Positions 1 through 8,813 of a stretch of DNA of 64,000 nt are shown piece after piece. Source of the DNA: Glycomyces amatae (GTDB taxonomy: Bacteria; Actinomycetota; Actinomycetes; Mycobacteriales; Micromonosporaceae); NCBI RefSeq assembly GCF_020991375.1, contig NZ_JAJLQZ010000007.1:1-64000 (forward strand). The letters run 5' to 3'. The position numbers were made by a program, and so were the translations under genes. Positions within the stretch are counted from its first letter, which is position 1. Each line of letters begins with the position of its first letter. A model generated the notes under the pieces. The model was not told the DNA's origin and ran no database searches. It saw only the letters and a list, made by a program, of their open reading frames with translations.

Positions 1-56
1 GCCCTAGCCCCACCCGAGACCGCATCGATCCGCGGCGACGCCATCGCGCCGCGGCC

Positions 57-85
57 GGGCCGCCCCACTCCCCGCGGGGCGGCCC
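57..85 (+). terminator. Strong hairpin terminator of a gene left of the window
   Basis: A perfect 10-bp stem (GGGCCGCCCC pairing with GGGGCGGCCC) encloses a 9-nt loop. It has no T-run, which is usual for actinomycete terminators. It lies just before a promoter-like sequence, so it probably ends transcription of a gene outside the window. Confidence 0.65.
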
Positions 86-101
86 GTGTCGCCCATCTCC
101 C

Positions 102-131
102 TTGACACGCCGACACGGGCGCGGCTACCGT
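102..131 (+). promoter_or_regulatory. Candidate sigma-A-type promoter for the ABC-F gene
   Basis: TTGACA at 102-107 is a perfect -35 hexamer, and TACCGT at 126-131 is a fair -10 with an 18-bp spacer. Transcription from here would give a leader of about 190 nt before the ABC-F start codon. Confidence 0.5.
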
Positions 132-330
132 TGTCCCCGTCCTTGTCCCCGAGGTTAGGCACTCACTTGAAGCTCTAGGTCGCAGACATCGCGCCGCCAC
201 GTCTCTGCGCACGTGGACGGTGTGTCTTCGATCAAGAGTGCCTCCTTCCGGGAAGGGCCTCTCCTTCCGCCGCTCCGGCGCGATGTCTCTCATTTCGATC
301 CCGTTCCGCATCGAACCTGAGAGAGGTCTC
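132..330 (+). other. Long leader of the ABC-F gene with alternative hairpins
   Basis: GGAAGG at 251-256 can pair with CCTTCC downstream (263-268, 6-nt loop) or partly with CCTTCC upstream (244-249), so the two pairings exclude each other. The frame of the ABC-F gene stays open back to a GTG at 220, so a longer N-terminus cannot be excluded. GAGAGG at 321-326 supports the start at 331. Antibiotic-responsive ABC-F genes often have attenuating leaders, but no clear terminator/antiterminator pair is visible here. Confidence 0.3.
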
Positions 331-1920
331 ATGACCACCTACATCAACGTCCAGCGGCTGCGCTTCGCCTGGCCCGACGGCGACCGGGTCTTCGACGGCG
401 TCGACGCCGTCTTCTCCGACGGCCGCACCGCCCTCGTCGGGGACAACGGCACCGGCAAGTCCACCCTCCTGCGGCTCGTCGCGGGACTGCTGAAACCCGA
501 GTCGGGCTCCATCACCGCGTCCGGCCTCATCGCGTACCTGCCGCAGGAGCTGCCGCTGCGCCTGGGCGACACCGTGGCCGACCTCCTCGGCATCGCCGCG
601 CAGCGCCGCGCGCTGGCCGCCATCGAGTCCGGCGACGCCGACGAGGCCCACTTCGGCGTCATCGGCGACGACTGGGACTTCCTCGACCGCTCCCGCCTCG
701 CCCTCGACGAGCTCGGCCTCGACCACGTGGGCTTCGACCGCACGGTCGGCACGCTCTCGGGCGGCGAGTCGATGCTCGTCGGCCTGGCCGGGAAGCTCGT
801 GAGCCGCCCCGACGTGCTGCTGCTCGACGAGCCGTCGAACAACCTCGACGCCTCGGCCCGGACGCGCCTGTACCAGGCGATCCGGCGGTTCAACGGCACC
901 CTCGTGGTCGTCAGCCACGACCGGGCCCTCCTGGAGCACGTCGACGCCGTCGCCGAGCTCTACAAGGGCCGCATCCGCATGTTCGACGGCAACTACAGCG
1001 CCTACGAGAAGGTCCTCGCCGCCGAGCAGGAGGCCGCGGCCCGCGCGGTCCGCGACGCCAGGCAGGACCTCACCCGACAGAAGAAGGAGCTGGTCGCCAC
1101 CCGCATCCAGAACGACAAGGGCTCGGCCGCCTGGAAGCGCGAGCGCGACCGGGGCGGCACCCCGAGGATCCTCCTCAACGGCAAGAAGAACGCCGGCGAG
1201 GTCTCGTCCGCGAAGATCCTCGGCGAGAAGCTCGAGGACGTGGCCGAGGCCCGCGAGCGCCTCGACGCCGCCGAGGAGTCCCTGCGCGACGACGGCGCGA
1301 TCAACGTGGACCTGCCCGAGACGAACGTCTCGACCCACCGCGAGATCGCCGTCCTCAAGGGGTTCAACGTGAACGGCCTCTACGGCGAGGGCCTGGGCCT
1401 GCACCTGCGCGGCCCCGAGCGGGTCGCGGTCACCGGGGACAACGGTGCGGGCAAGACCACGCTCCTGCGCGCGATCGCCCGCGAGTCCCGCGTCCCGCAC
1501 GGGTTCCTCACGCAGCGGCTCGAACTGCTCGACGAGGACGCCAGCGTGCTCGACAACGTGCGCGCCAAGGCGCCCGACGCCGACGAGTCGCTCCTGCGGA
1601 CCCGCCTGGCCCGCTTCGGGATGCGCGGCGACGCGGTCTTCCAGGCGGTCGGGACGCTCTCGGGCGGCCAGCGGCTGCGGGCCGCCCTCGCCGCGGTGCT
1701 CTCGGCGCAGCCGGCGCCGCAGCTGCTCCTGCTGGACGAGCCGACGAACAACCTCGACATGTCCTCGACCCGCCAGCTCCAGCAGGCGCTCGGGGCGTTC
1801 GAGGGCGCGCTGGTGGTCGTCAGCCACGACGAGGCGTTCCTCGACGGGCTGGGGCTGACGCGGCGGGTCGCGCTCGAACGCGGGGAGGGGATCGCCGCGG
1901 ACGTCCCGGTCGACCGCTGA
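331..1920 (+). CDS. ABC-F family ATPase, ribosome-associated
   Basis: A 529-residue soluble protein with two ABC cassettes and no membrane segment, the ABC-F layout. Cassette 1 has Walker A GDNGTGKST (37-45), an LSGGES signature and a DEPSNNLD Walker B. Cassette 2 has GDNGAGKTT, LSGGQRLR and DEPTNNLD. A charged, lysine/arginine-rich linker of the interdomain (ARD) type separates them. ABC-F proteins bind the ribosomal E site and act in translation or in protection from ribosome-targeting antibiotics. Which of these applies cannot be told from sequence. The start is set by GAGAGG five bases upstream. The neighbouring lipoprotein and helicase are on the same strand but do not suggest a shared pathway. 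Confidence 0.85.
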   Translation: MTTYINVQRLRFAWPDGDRVFDGVDAVFSDGRTALVGDNGTGKSTLLRLVAGLLKPESGSITASGLIAYLPQELPLRLGDTVADLLGIAAQRRALAAIESGDADEAHFGVIGDDWDFLDRSRLALDELGLDHVGFDRTVGTLSGGESMLVGLAGKLVSRPDVLLLDEPSNNLDASARTRLYQAIRRFNGTLVVVSHDRALLEHVDAVAELYKGRIRMFDGNYSAYEKVLAAEQEAAARAVRDARQDLTRQKKELVATRIQNDKGSAAWKRERDRGGTPRILLNGKKNAGEVSSAKILGEKLEDVAEARERLDAAEESLRDDGAINVDLPETNVSTHREIAVLKGFNVNGLYGEGLGLHLRGPERVAVTGDNGAGKTTLLRAIARESRVPHGFLTQRLELLDEDASVLDNVRAKAPDADESLLRTRLARFGMRGDAVFQAVGTLSGGQRLRAALAAVLSAQPAPQLLLLDEPTNNLDMSSTRQLQQALGAFEGALVVVSHDEAFLDGLGLTRRVALERGEGIAADVPVDR

Positions 1921-2002
1921 CGCCCGCGCCCGCCGGGCGACACGCGGGCGGCGGTCCCCGCCGCGGGGCCCGGCCGGGCCGATACTGGACCGGCCAGGCC
2001 CC

Positions 2003-2035
2003 GCACCGTCCTGTGAACCAGCACCGTCCCGTGAA
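2003..2035 (+). repeat. 15-bp direct repeat before the SOD-like gene
   Basis: GCACCGTCCTGTGAA (2003-2017) recurs as GCACCGTCCCGTGAA (2021-2035), one mismatch, 18 bp apart. The second copy runs into the ribosome-binding site AAGGAG. It may be an operator or a small local duplication. Confidence 0.35.
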
Positions 2036-2044
2036 GGAGCCCCG

Positions 2045-2560
2045 ATGCCGCCGATCCGAGCCGCCGCCGCAGCAGCGGCCGCCGTCCTGACCGCGGCCCT
2101 GGCCGGGTGCGGCGGCGACGCCGAGGACGACGCCGGCACCGACGCCGACGAGTCCTGGACCGCCGCGCTGCACGTCACCGCGCCGTGGGCCGGAGACCAC
2201 CCGGACGGGCACGGGACCGCCGATCTCACCTCGGCCGACGGCACCTCGCTCCAGCTCGCGGTGGGCGGCCTCGGCGAGGAGGTCGAGTACACGGCCCACG
2301 TGCACGAGGGGACGTGCGACGAGGACCCGCCCGGCGGCGGCCACTGGCTCGCCGACCCCGCGGGCGAGGACGCCCCCGGCAACATCATCGAGCTGGTGCT
2401 CACGACCTCGGCGACCGGCACCGGCGAGACCACCGTCTCGAGCGATCTCACCCCGGACGACCGGGCCCGGAGCGTCGTGGTCCACGCCCCCGACGCGGTC
2501 GTGGAGGCCGAGAACCTGGACTCCGACCGGGTCCTGTGCGGGGACCTCGACGCGGACTGA
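2045..2560 (+). CDS. Cu-only superoxide dismutase-like lipoprotein
   Basis: 171 residues with a lipoprotein signal (LAGC, lipidated Cys22) followed by an acidic linker, so it is predicted to sit on the outer face of the membrane. The rest resembles the Cu/Zn-SOD beta-barrel. The copper ligands can be placed at His85 and His87 (HVHEGTC), His100 (GGGHW) and His147 (VVVHA), and a Cys91-Cys165 pair matches the SOD disulfide. The zinc loop is absent: the stretch after His100 is short and lacks the zinc histidines and aspartate. Cu-only SODs are known in fungi and SodC of mycobacteria lacks zinc, so activity is possible. AAGGAG lies five bases before the ATG. The gene has its own upstream gap and is probably monocistronic. 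Confidence 0.6.
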   Translation: MPPIRAAAAAAAAVLTAALAGCGGDAEDDAGTDADESWTAALHVTAPWAGDHPDGHGTADLTSADGTSLQLAVGGLGEEVEYTAHVHEGTCDEDPPGGGHWLADPAGEDAPGNIIELVLTTSATGTGETTVSSDLTPDDRARSVVVHAPDAVVEAENLDSDRVLCGDLDAD

Positions 2561-2762
2561 CCGCACCGGGCGCGGCACCCGCGGGCGACCGGTCCTCGCG
2601 TCCTGTTCGACTCCGCGGGAGTCGGACCCCGCGGGCACCATTGGAACCGGGGGTCCCCGGGTGTCCGATTCGCGAAGACACTCCCAGTTCACCCGGGTCG
2701 GGTCACGACGGCGCTTAATGCCTGGCGCGCGGCCGGGCCCTCCGCGTATCCTTCACACCGTC

Positions 2763-5700
2763 ATGCCCAGCAGCGTCTCCAACTCCCGCACCAGTCTGCA
2801 CGAGCGCGTCTTCGCGCTGCGCACGGCCGATCAGCGCGCCCTCCGGCGGCGCCTCCGCGAGGCCCGCGACCTCGAGGGGCCGGCCCGCACCGAGGCGTTC
2901 GCGAAGCTCGAGGCCGAGGTCGAGCGCAAGGAGGCCGCCCTCGCGGCCCGCGCCGCCGCCGTCCCGAAGATCGTCTACCCCGAAGAGCTGCCCGTCTCGC
3001 AGCGCAAGGACGACATCCTCGAGGCGATCCGGGACCACCAGGTCGTGATCATCGCCGGCGAGACCGGCTCGGGCAAGACCACGCAGATCCCCAAGATCTG
3101 CCTCGAACTCGGCCGCGGCGTGCGCGGCATGATCGGCCACACCCAGCCGCGGCGCATCGCCGCCCGCGCGGTGGCCGAGCGCATCGCCGAGGAGCTCGGC
3201 TCCCCCCTCGGGGAGGCCGTCGGCTGGAAGGTCCGCTTCACCGACCAGGTCTCCGACTCCAGCTTCATCAAGCTGATGACCGACGGCATCCTGCTCACCG
3301 AGATCCAGCACGACCGGCTCCTGAGCGCCTACGACACGATCATCATCGACGAGGCCCACGAGCGCAGCCTCAACATCGACTTCATCCTCGGGTGCCTGCG
3401 CCAGATCCTCCCCAAGCGCCCGGACCTCAAGGTCATCGTCACCTCCGCGACCATCGACCCCGAGCGCTTCGCGGCACACTTCGCCGGAGGCGAAACAAAT
3501 AAGCAGAGCGCCGGAGGCGAAACAAATAAGCAGGGCGCCGGAGGCGGAGCGAACAAGCAGAGCACCGGAGACGGAACCAACCGGCAGGGCGGCACCGCCG
3601 AGACGCCGGCGCCGATCCTCGAGGTCTCCGGCCGCACCTACCCCGTCGAGGTCCGCTACCGGCCCCTGCGCGACGAGGAGGGCGAGCGGGACCGCGACCA
3701 GATCGACGGCATCCTCGACGCCGTCGACGAGCTCTCCCGCGAGGGCGACGGCGACATCCTCGTCTTCCTCTCCGGCGAGCAGGAGATCCGCGACACCGCC
3801 GACGCCCTCGAGAAGGCGAGGCTCCGCCACACCGAGGTCCTGCCGCTCTTCGCGCGCCTGTCCGCGCAGGAGCAGCACCGCGTCTTCTCCTCCCACACCG
3901 GCCGCCGGATCATCCTGTCCACCAACGTCGCCGAGACCTCCCTGACGGTGCCGGGCATCCGCTACGTCGTCGACGCCGGGTACGCGCGCATCTCCCGCTA
4001 CTCGGCCCGCACGAAGGTCCAGCGCCTCCCCATCGAGGCGATCAGCCAGGCCAGCGCCAACCAGCGCGCCGGGCGCTGCGGCCGCGTCGCCGACGGCATC
4101 TGCATCCGCCTCTACTCCGAGGACGACTTCAACGCCCGGCCCGAGTTCACCGACGCCGAGATCCTGCGCACCAACCTCGCCAGCGTCATCCTCCAGATGA
4201 CCGCCGCGAAGCTCGGCCGCGTCGAGACGTTCCCGTTCGTCGACGCCCCCGACGCGCGCAACATCAAGGACGGCATGGACCTCCTGGTGGAGCTCGGCGC
4301 CCTCGAGGACCTCCGCGGCGGCGAGCGGCGCCTGACCAAGGCCGGGCGCGACATCGCGAGGCTCCCGATCGACCCTCGCCTGGCCCGGATGATCCTCCAG
4401 GCCCGCGACGAGGGCTGCGTCCGCTCGGTCGCGGTCATCACCGCCGCGATGTCCATCCAGGACCCGAAGGAGCGCCCGGCGGACAAGCGGGCCCAGGCCG
4501 ACCAGTCCCACGCCCGCTTCAACGACCCCGACTCCGACTTCTCGGCGTACCTGAACCTGTGGCGCTACCTCGAGGACGAGCGGCGCGCCCGCTCCTCGAG
4601 CGCGTTCCGGCGCATGTGCAAGCAGGAGTACCTGCACTACCTGCGCATCCGCGAGTGGCAGGACCTGGTGCGCCAGATCCTCAGCGTCCTCAAGAGCCTG
4701 AAGATCCCCGTCGAGCCGCCCGAGGCCACCGCCGACCCCCGGCGCGTCCACACCGCGCTCCTCGCCGGGCTCCTCTCGCACATCGGCGTCAAGGAGGCCG
4801 ACACCCGCGAGTACCTGGGCGGGCGCAACGCCAAGTTCGCGATCTTCCCGGGCTCGGGCCTGGCCAAGAAGCAGCCGCGCTGGGTCGTCGCGGGCGAGCT
4901 CGTGGAGACCAGCCGCCTGTGGGGGCGCATCTGCGCCAAGATCGAACCCGAGTGGGTCGAGCCGCTCGCCGAGCACCTCCTCAAGCGCTCCTACTCCGAA
5001 CCGCACTGGTCGAAGAAGGCCGGGGCGGTGCTCGCGTTCGAGCGCGTCACGCTCTACGGCGTCCCGATCGTGGCCCGCCGCAAGGTCAACTTCGGACGCA
5101 TCGACGTCCCCCACAGCCGTGAGCTGTTCATCCGCCACGCCCTCGTCCAGGGCGAGTGGGAGACCCACCACAAGTTCCTGTCGCGCAACCTCGCCAAGAT
5201 CGGCGAGGTCGAGGAGCTGGAGAACCGGGTGCGCCGCCGGGGCCTGCTCGCCGACGAGCAGACCCTCTTCGACTTCTACGACGAGCGGCTCCCCGCCGAC
5301 ATCGTCTCGGGTCGCCACTTCGACTCCTGGTGGAAGAAGGAGCGCGACAAGTCCCTCCTGGACTTCGACGAGGCCCTGCTCCTGGGCGACCGCGCCGACG
5401 GCCTCGCCGCCGACGCCTACCCCGAGGTGTGGACCTCCGAAGGCGCCGACCTCGAGCTCGACTACGAGTTCGAGCCCGGCTCGGCCCGCGACGGCGTCAC
5501 GGTCGCCGTCCCGCTCCCGGCGCTCCAGCAGCTCGACCAGGACGCCTTCACCTGGCAGGTCCCCGGACTGCGCGCCGAGTTCGCCGAAGCGCTCATCAAG
5601 AGCCTGCCCAAGACCCTGCGCCGCAGCTTCGTGCCCGCCCCCGACTTCGCCAGGGCCGCCGTCGCGCGCATGGCGCCCGTCGCCGGGCGCCCCATGATGG

Positions 5701-6764
5701 CCGCGCTCGCCGACACGCTCAAGTCCATGACGAACGTGCACGTCCCCGAGGACGCCTTCGACCTCACCAAGATCCCCGGCCACCTCCTCGTCACCTTCCA
5801 GGTGAAGGACGAGGACGGCGCGGTGGTCGCCGAGGGCAAGGAGCTCGGGGCGCTCCAGCGCCAGCTCGCCCCCAAGACGCAGGAGGCCGCCGCCGAGGCG
5901 TTCGAGCTCGAGCGCACCGGCCTGAAGACCTGGGACTTCGACGCGCTCCCCAAGCTCCACGAGACCCCGCGCAAGGGCTACACCGCCAAGGCCTACCCCG
6001 CCCTGGTCGACGAGGGCGGGTCCGTGGGGGTCAAGGCCTTCCCCGATCCGGGCTCGCAGGCCGCGAACATGTGGGCCGGGACCCGCAGGCTCCTGCGCCT
6101 GAACACCCCCGACCCGCACTTGAAAGAGGCGCTGACCCGCAACGAGCAGCTGGCGCTCGCGACCGGGCCGTACCCGAACGTCGACGCGCTGCTGGCCGAC
6201 TGCGTCCGGACCGTGCTCGACAAGGTCCTCATCGAGGGCGGCGGCCCCGCCTGGGACCGCGAGGGCTTCGAGAAGCTGCTGGGGCGCGCCCGGCCCGAGG
6301 TCGCGGGGGAGTCGGCCGCCGTGGCGCGCAAGGCCGCCGCGGTCCTGACCGCGGCGCGGGAGGCCTCCCGCCTCCTCGAGGGCAAGTTCGACTTCGCGAT
6401 GCTCGCGGCCATGAGCGACATGCGCCGCCAGCTCGAAGGGCTCGTCGGCGCCGAGGGCTTCGTCGGCGCGACCGGCTGGTGGCGCCTGGACGACCTGCAC
6501 CGCTACGTCAAGGCCATCGCCTACCGGGCGTCGCGCGTCGCCGCCGACGTCGCGGGCGACAAGGGCCGGATGGACGTCGTCCAGTCCCTGGAGGCCGAGC
6601 GGGACTCGCTCGCGCGCACCCGCCCGGCCGCGCTGCGCTCCGGCGAGGGCCGCGAGGTCCGCTGGATGCTCGAGGAGCTGCGCGTCAGCCTCTTCGCCCA
6701 GCAGCTGGGGACCCGCTACCAGGTGAGCGAGAAGCGCATCAGGAAGCTCCTCCAGTCCCTCTGA
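2763..6764 (+). CDS. hrpA: ATP-dependent RNA helicase HrpA (DEAH box)
   Basis: 1333 residues, the usual size of bacterial HrpA (about 1300). The N-terminal RecA pair has Walker A GETGSGKT (99-106), DEAH (196-199), a SAT motif, and motif VI in QRAGRCGR. Helicase-associated and OB-fold regions follow, then the long C-terminal DUF3418-type domain ending in a basic tail. HrpA acts in mRNA processing and rescue of stalled ribosomes. Residues 241-276 are an in-frame four-copy repeat of 9 residues (consensus AGGETNKQS) inserted just after the SAT motif; it is rich in AAA/ACA/AAT codons unlike the rest of the gene. A longer N-terminus from ATG 2718 or upstream is open, but 2763 aligns with the family start and TATCCT lies 10 nt before it. 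Confidence 0.93.
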   Translation: MPSSVSNSRTSLHERVFALRTADQRALRRRLREARDLEGPARTEAFAKLEAEVERKEAALAARAAAVPKIVYPEELPVSQRKDDILEAIRDHQVVIIAGETGSGKTTQIPKICLELGRGVRGMIGHTQPRRIAARAVAERIAEELGSPLGEAVGWKVRFTDQVSDSSFIKLMTDGILLTEIQHDRLLSAYDTIIIDEAHERSLNIDFILGCLRQILPKRPDLKVIVTSATIDPERFAAHFAGGETNKQSAGGETNKQGAGGGANKQSTGDGTNRQGGTAETPAPILEVSGRTYPVEVRYRPLRDEEGERDRDQIDGILDAVDELSREGDGDILVFLSGEQEIRDTADALEKARLRHTEVLPLFARLSAQEQHRVFSSHTGRRIILSTNVAETSLTVPGIRYVVDAGYARISRYSARTKVQRLPIEAISQASANQRAGRCGRVADGICIRLYSEDDFNARPEFTDAEILRTNLASVILQMTAAKLGRVETFPFVDAPDARNIKDGMDLLVELGALEDLRGGERRLTKAGRDIARLPIDPRLARMILQARDEGCVRSVAVITAAMSIQDPKERPADKRAQADQSHARFNDPDSDFSAYLNLWRYLEDERRARSSSAFRRMCKQEYLHYLRIREWQDLVRQILSVLKSLKIPVEPPEATADPRRVHTALLAGLLSHIGVKEADTREYLGGRNAKFAIFPGSGLAKKQPRWVVAGELVETSRLWGRICAKIEPEWVEPLAEHLLKRSYSEPHWSKKAGAVLAFERVTLYGVPIVARRKVNFGRIDVPHSRELFIRHALVQGEWETHHKFLSRNLAKIGEVEELENRVRRRGLLADEQTLFDFYDERLPADIVSGRHFDSWWKKERDKSLLDFDEALLLGDRADGLAADAYPEVWTSEGADLELDYEFEPGSARDGVTVAVPLPALQQLDQDAFTWQVPGLRAEFAEALIKSLPKTLRRSFVPAPDFARAAVARMAPVAGRPMMAALADTLKSMTNVHVPEDAFDLTKIPGHLLVTFQVKDEDGAVVAEGKELGALQRQLAPKTQEAAAEAFELERTGLKTWDFDALPKLHETPRKGYTAKAYPALVDEGGSVGVKAFPDPGSQAANMWAGTRRLLRLNTPDPHLKEALTRNEQLALATGPYPNVDALLADCVRTVLDKVLIEGGGPAWDREGFEKLLGRARPEVAGESAAVARKAAAVLTAAREASRLLEGKFDFAMLAAMSDMRRQLEGLVGAEGFVGATGWWRLDDLHRYVKAIAYRASRVAADVAGDKGRMDVVQSLEAERDSLARTRPAALRSGEGREVRWMLEELRVSLFAQQLGTRYQVSEKRIRKLLQSL
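3483..3590 (+). repeat. In-frame 27-bp tandem repeat inside hrpA (4 copies)
   Basis: Units start at 3483, 3510, 3537 and 3564. The first two differ by one base; copies 3 and 4 have diverged. Each encodes A/T-G-G/D-E/G-T/A-N-K/R-Q-S/G. The core CGGAGGCGAA followed by AATAAGCAG resembles the repeat at the end of the crp-type gene near 43.5 kb, read on the minus strand. The AT-rich centre stands out against the gene. Confidence 0.85.
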
Positions 6765-6865
6765 GGGCCGTCCGCCCGCAATTCGATCGCGGATGTCGGA
6801 CCCGGGGTGCATGATCATGGTCCGGACTGCGCCCGGCGCAGTAGACCGCAAAGCCTCCATCGAGG

Positions 6866-6895
6866 TGATGTCTTTCAGGCATCAATATGACATCA
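6866..6895. promoter_or_regulatory. Inverted repeat upstream of the ABC exporter
   Basis: TGATGTC (6866-6872) and GACATCA (6889-6895) form perfect 7-bp arms around 16 bp, in an AT-rich patch 70-100 bp before the exporter start. The interval also holds GCATCAAT (6879-6886), the same 8-mer as the left arm of the vapBC operator. It is a plausible repressor site; no regulator gene is adjacent. Confidence 0.4.
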
Positions 6896-6964
6896 TGATC
6901 TGAGGCACCCTCGTGCCCGGAAACCAGAACCCTTTTGAACGGCACCGCTCCAAAGGAGGACGAC

Positions 6965-7942
6965 GTGTCGACCGACAACGCCATCGAGATCGAGGGCCTG
7001 ACCAAACGCTTCGGCGACCTGGTCGCCGTCGACCGCATCGATCTGACCGCCCGCGCCGGCACCGTGCTCGGCGTCCTCGGCCCCAACGGGGCCGGCAAGA
7101 CCACCATGGTGCGCATGCTCGCCACCCTCTCCCGGCCCACGGCCGGCACCGCCCGCGTCGGCGGGTACGACATCGTGCGCGACGCGCCCGAGGTCCGGTC
7201 CCTCATCGGCCTCACCGGCCAGTTCGCGGGGATCGACGAGCTGCTCACCGGCGAGGAGAACCTGCGCTTCATCGGGCGCCTGCTCGGGATGCCCACCCGG
7301 GACGCCAAGGCGCGCGCCCGCGAGCTCCTCGCGCAGTTCAACCTCTCCGACGCCGCCGACAAGGCCGCCAAGGCCTACTCCGGCGGCATGCGCCGCCGCC
7401 TCGACCTGGCCGCGAGCCTCGTCGGGCGCCCGCGGATCCTCTTCCTCGACGAGCCGACCACCGGCCTCGACCCCAGGGCCCGCGGTGAGCTCTGGGAACT
7501 CGTGCGCGGCCTCGTCGCCGACGGCACCACCGTGCTGCTGACCACGCAGTACCTCGAGGAGGCCGACCAGCTCGCCCACGAGATCGTGGTCATCGACCAG
7601 GGCAGGACCATCGCCACCGGCACGCCTACCCAGCTCAAGTCCAAGATCGGCGGCCAGACCCTGCGCATCCAGCCCGAGGACCACGGCCAGCTCGACGGAC
7701 TGCGGGCCCTCGTCGCCGAGCGCTTCCCCGACCTCGACCCGATCGTCGAGGCCGGCGCGATCACCGTCGGCGTCAACGACGACGGCATCATGCCGACCCT
7801 CGCGGCCGACCTGCGCGACCGCGGCATCGCGCTGACCGAGTTCCACCTCGGACTCTCCAGCCTGGACGAGGTCTTCCTGACCTTGACCGGGCACCGCACC
7901 GAAGCCGACGACGAGGCCCAGCCCGAGGAGGCCGCGAAATGA
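6965..7942 (+). CDS. Daunorubicin-resistance-type ABC exporter, ATPase subunit
   Basis: 325 residues starting with GTG five bases after AAAGGAGG. Walker A is GPNGAGKTT (39-47), the signature YSGGMRRRLDLA is near 138-149, and Walker B is ILFLDEPTTGLDP near 157-169. The C-terminal 80 residues are the extra domain of DrrA-type ATPases, ending in the family's SLDEVFLTLTGH motif. It should energise export of a hydrophobic compound or lipid through the permease encoded next, whose start overlaps its stop (ATGA). The substrate is unknown, and no biosynthetic cluster is adjacent. Confidence 0.88.
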   Translation: MSTDNAIEIEGLTKRFGDLVAVDRIDLTARAGTVLGVLGPNGAGKTTMVRMLATLSRPTAGTARVGGYDIVRDAPEVRSLIGLTGQFAGIDELLTGEENLRFIGRLLGMPTRDAKARARELLAQFNLSDAADKAAKAYSGGMRRRLDLAASLVGRPRILFLDEPTTGLDPRARGELWELVRGLVADGTTVLLTTQYLEEADQLAHEIVVIDQGRTIATGTPTQLKSKIGGQTLRIQPEDHGQLDGLRALVAERFPDLDPIVEAGAITVGVNDDGIMPTLAADLRDRGIALTEFHLGLSSLDEVFLTLTGHRTEADDEAQPEEAAK

Positions 7943-8739
7943 CCGCCGTGATCGAGAGGCCGGTCCTGGGCCGGCCGGGCCCGGCCGACACCGTCCGCCA
8001 GACCCTCTCCATGGCCTGGCGCCAGATGGTCCGCATCAAGCACAACCCGTTCGAGCTGGTCGACCTGTCCCTGAGCCCGGTCATGTTCCTGCTGCTGTTC
8101 GTCTACGTCTTCGGCGGGCAGATGGCCGGGACCACCGACCAGTACCTCCAGTACGTCCTCGGCGGGCTCATCGCCCAGAACGCGATCTTCCTGACCATGT
8201 ACACCGGCACCGGCATCAACGCCGACCTGCGCAAGGGCGTGTACGACCGGTTCCGCTCGCTGCCGATCGCGCGCTCGGCGCCCCTGGCCGGGAAGATCTT
8301 CGCGGACCTGTTCAAGCAGGTCTGGTCGATCGCGATCATGCTGGGCCTGGGCATCCTCATGGGCTTCGAGCTGCGCAGCTGGGCGGGGGCGCTCATGGCG
8401 ACCCTGGCGATCGTGGCCTTCGCCCTGGCGATCTCGTGGGTGTCGGTGCTCATGGGGGTGCTGGCCGACTCCGAGGAGAAGGTCCAGATCTACTCCTTCG
8501 TGATCATCATGCCGCTGACGTTCACGTCGAGCGCGTTCGTCGACATCAGCACGATGCCGGGCTTCATGGAGGCCTGGGCCAAGGTCAACCCGGTGACGCA
8601 CCTGGCCGACGCCATGCGGGGCCTCTTGTCGTTCGGGCCGATAGCCGAACCGCTGCTGTGGACCTTCGCCTGGGCCGTGGGCATCTTCGCGGTGACGGCC
8701 CCCCTGGCGATGCGCGCCTACCGGCGAAAGATGGTCTGA
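7939..8739 (+). CDS. ABC-2 type exporter permease (DrrB-like)
   Basis: 266 residues with about six hydrophobic segments and the ABC-2 membrane domain, including the family stretch TFTSSAFVDISTMPGFMEAW. It overlaps the ATPase gene by four bases, so the two are translationally coupled and form one transporter. The predicted location is the cytoplasmic membrane. The downstream vapBC pair has its own operator and is probably separate. Confidence 0.88.
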   Translation: MTAVIERPVLGRPGPADTVRQTLSMAWRQMVRIKHNPFELVDLSLSPVMFLLLFVYVFGGQMAGTTDQYLQYVLGGLIAQNAIFLTMYTGTGINADLRKGVYDRFRSLPIARSAPLAGKIFADLFKQVWSIAIMLGLGILMGFELRSWAGALMATLAIVAFALAISWVSVLMGVLADSEEKVQIYSFVIIMPLTFTSSAFVDISTMPGFMEAWAKVNPVTHLADAMRGLLSFGPIAEPLLWTFAWAVGIFAVTAPLAMRAYRRKMV

Positions 8740-8787
8740 CCCAGGCGTGTCATACCGGCTCATGTTCCTCGAAGTCGTAGCATCAAA

Positions 8788-8813
8788 GCATCAATTCGTG
8801 TAAGGATTGATGC
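8788..8813 (+). promoter_or_regulatory. vapBC operator (perfect inverted repeat abutting the start codon)
   Basis: GCATCAAT (8788-8795) and ATTGATGC (8806-8813) are perfect 8-bp arms, 10 bp apart. The right arm overlaps the ribosome-binding site AAGGA and ends at the base before the vapB ATG. A further half copy, GCATCAA, lies just upstream. This fits autoregulation by the VapBC complex. Confidence 0.65.

Noticed and set aside
2715-6860. A 1381-codon open frame on the minus strand opposite hrpA, and many similar long frames elsewhere (for example 232-2451, 18399-19955, 20913-24383, 22618-26073, 30716-33631 upstream of the real start).
   Set aside because: They lie antisense to, or in another frame of, well-supported genes and have the Arg/Gly/Ala/Pro-rich composition expected from high-GC third positions, with no recognisable domain.
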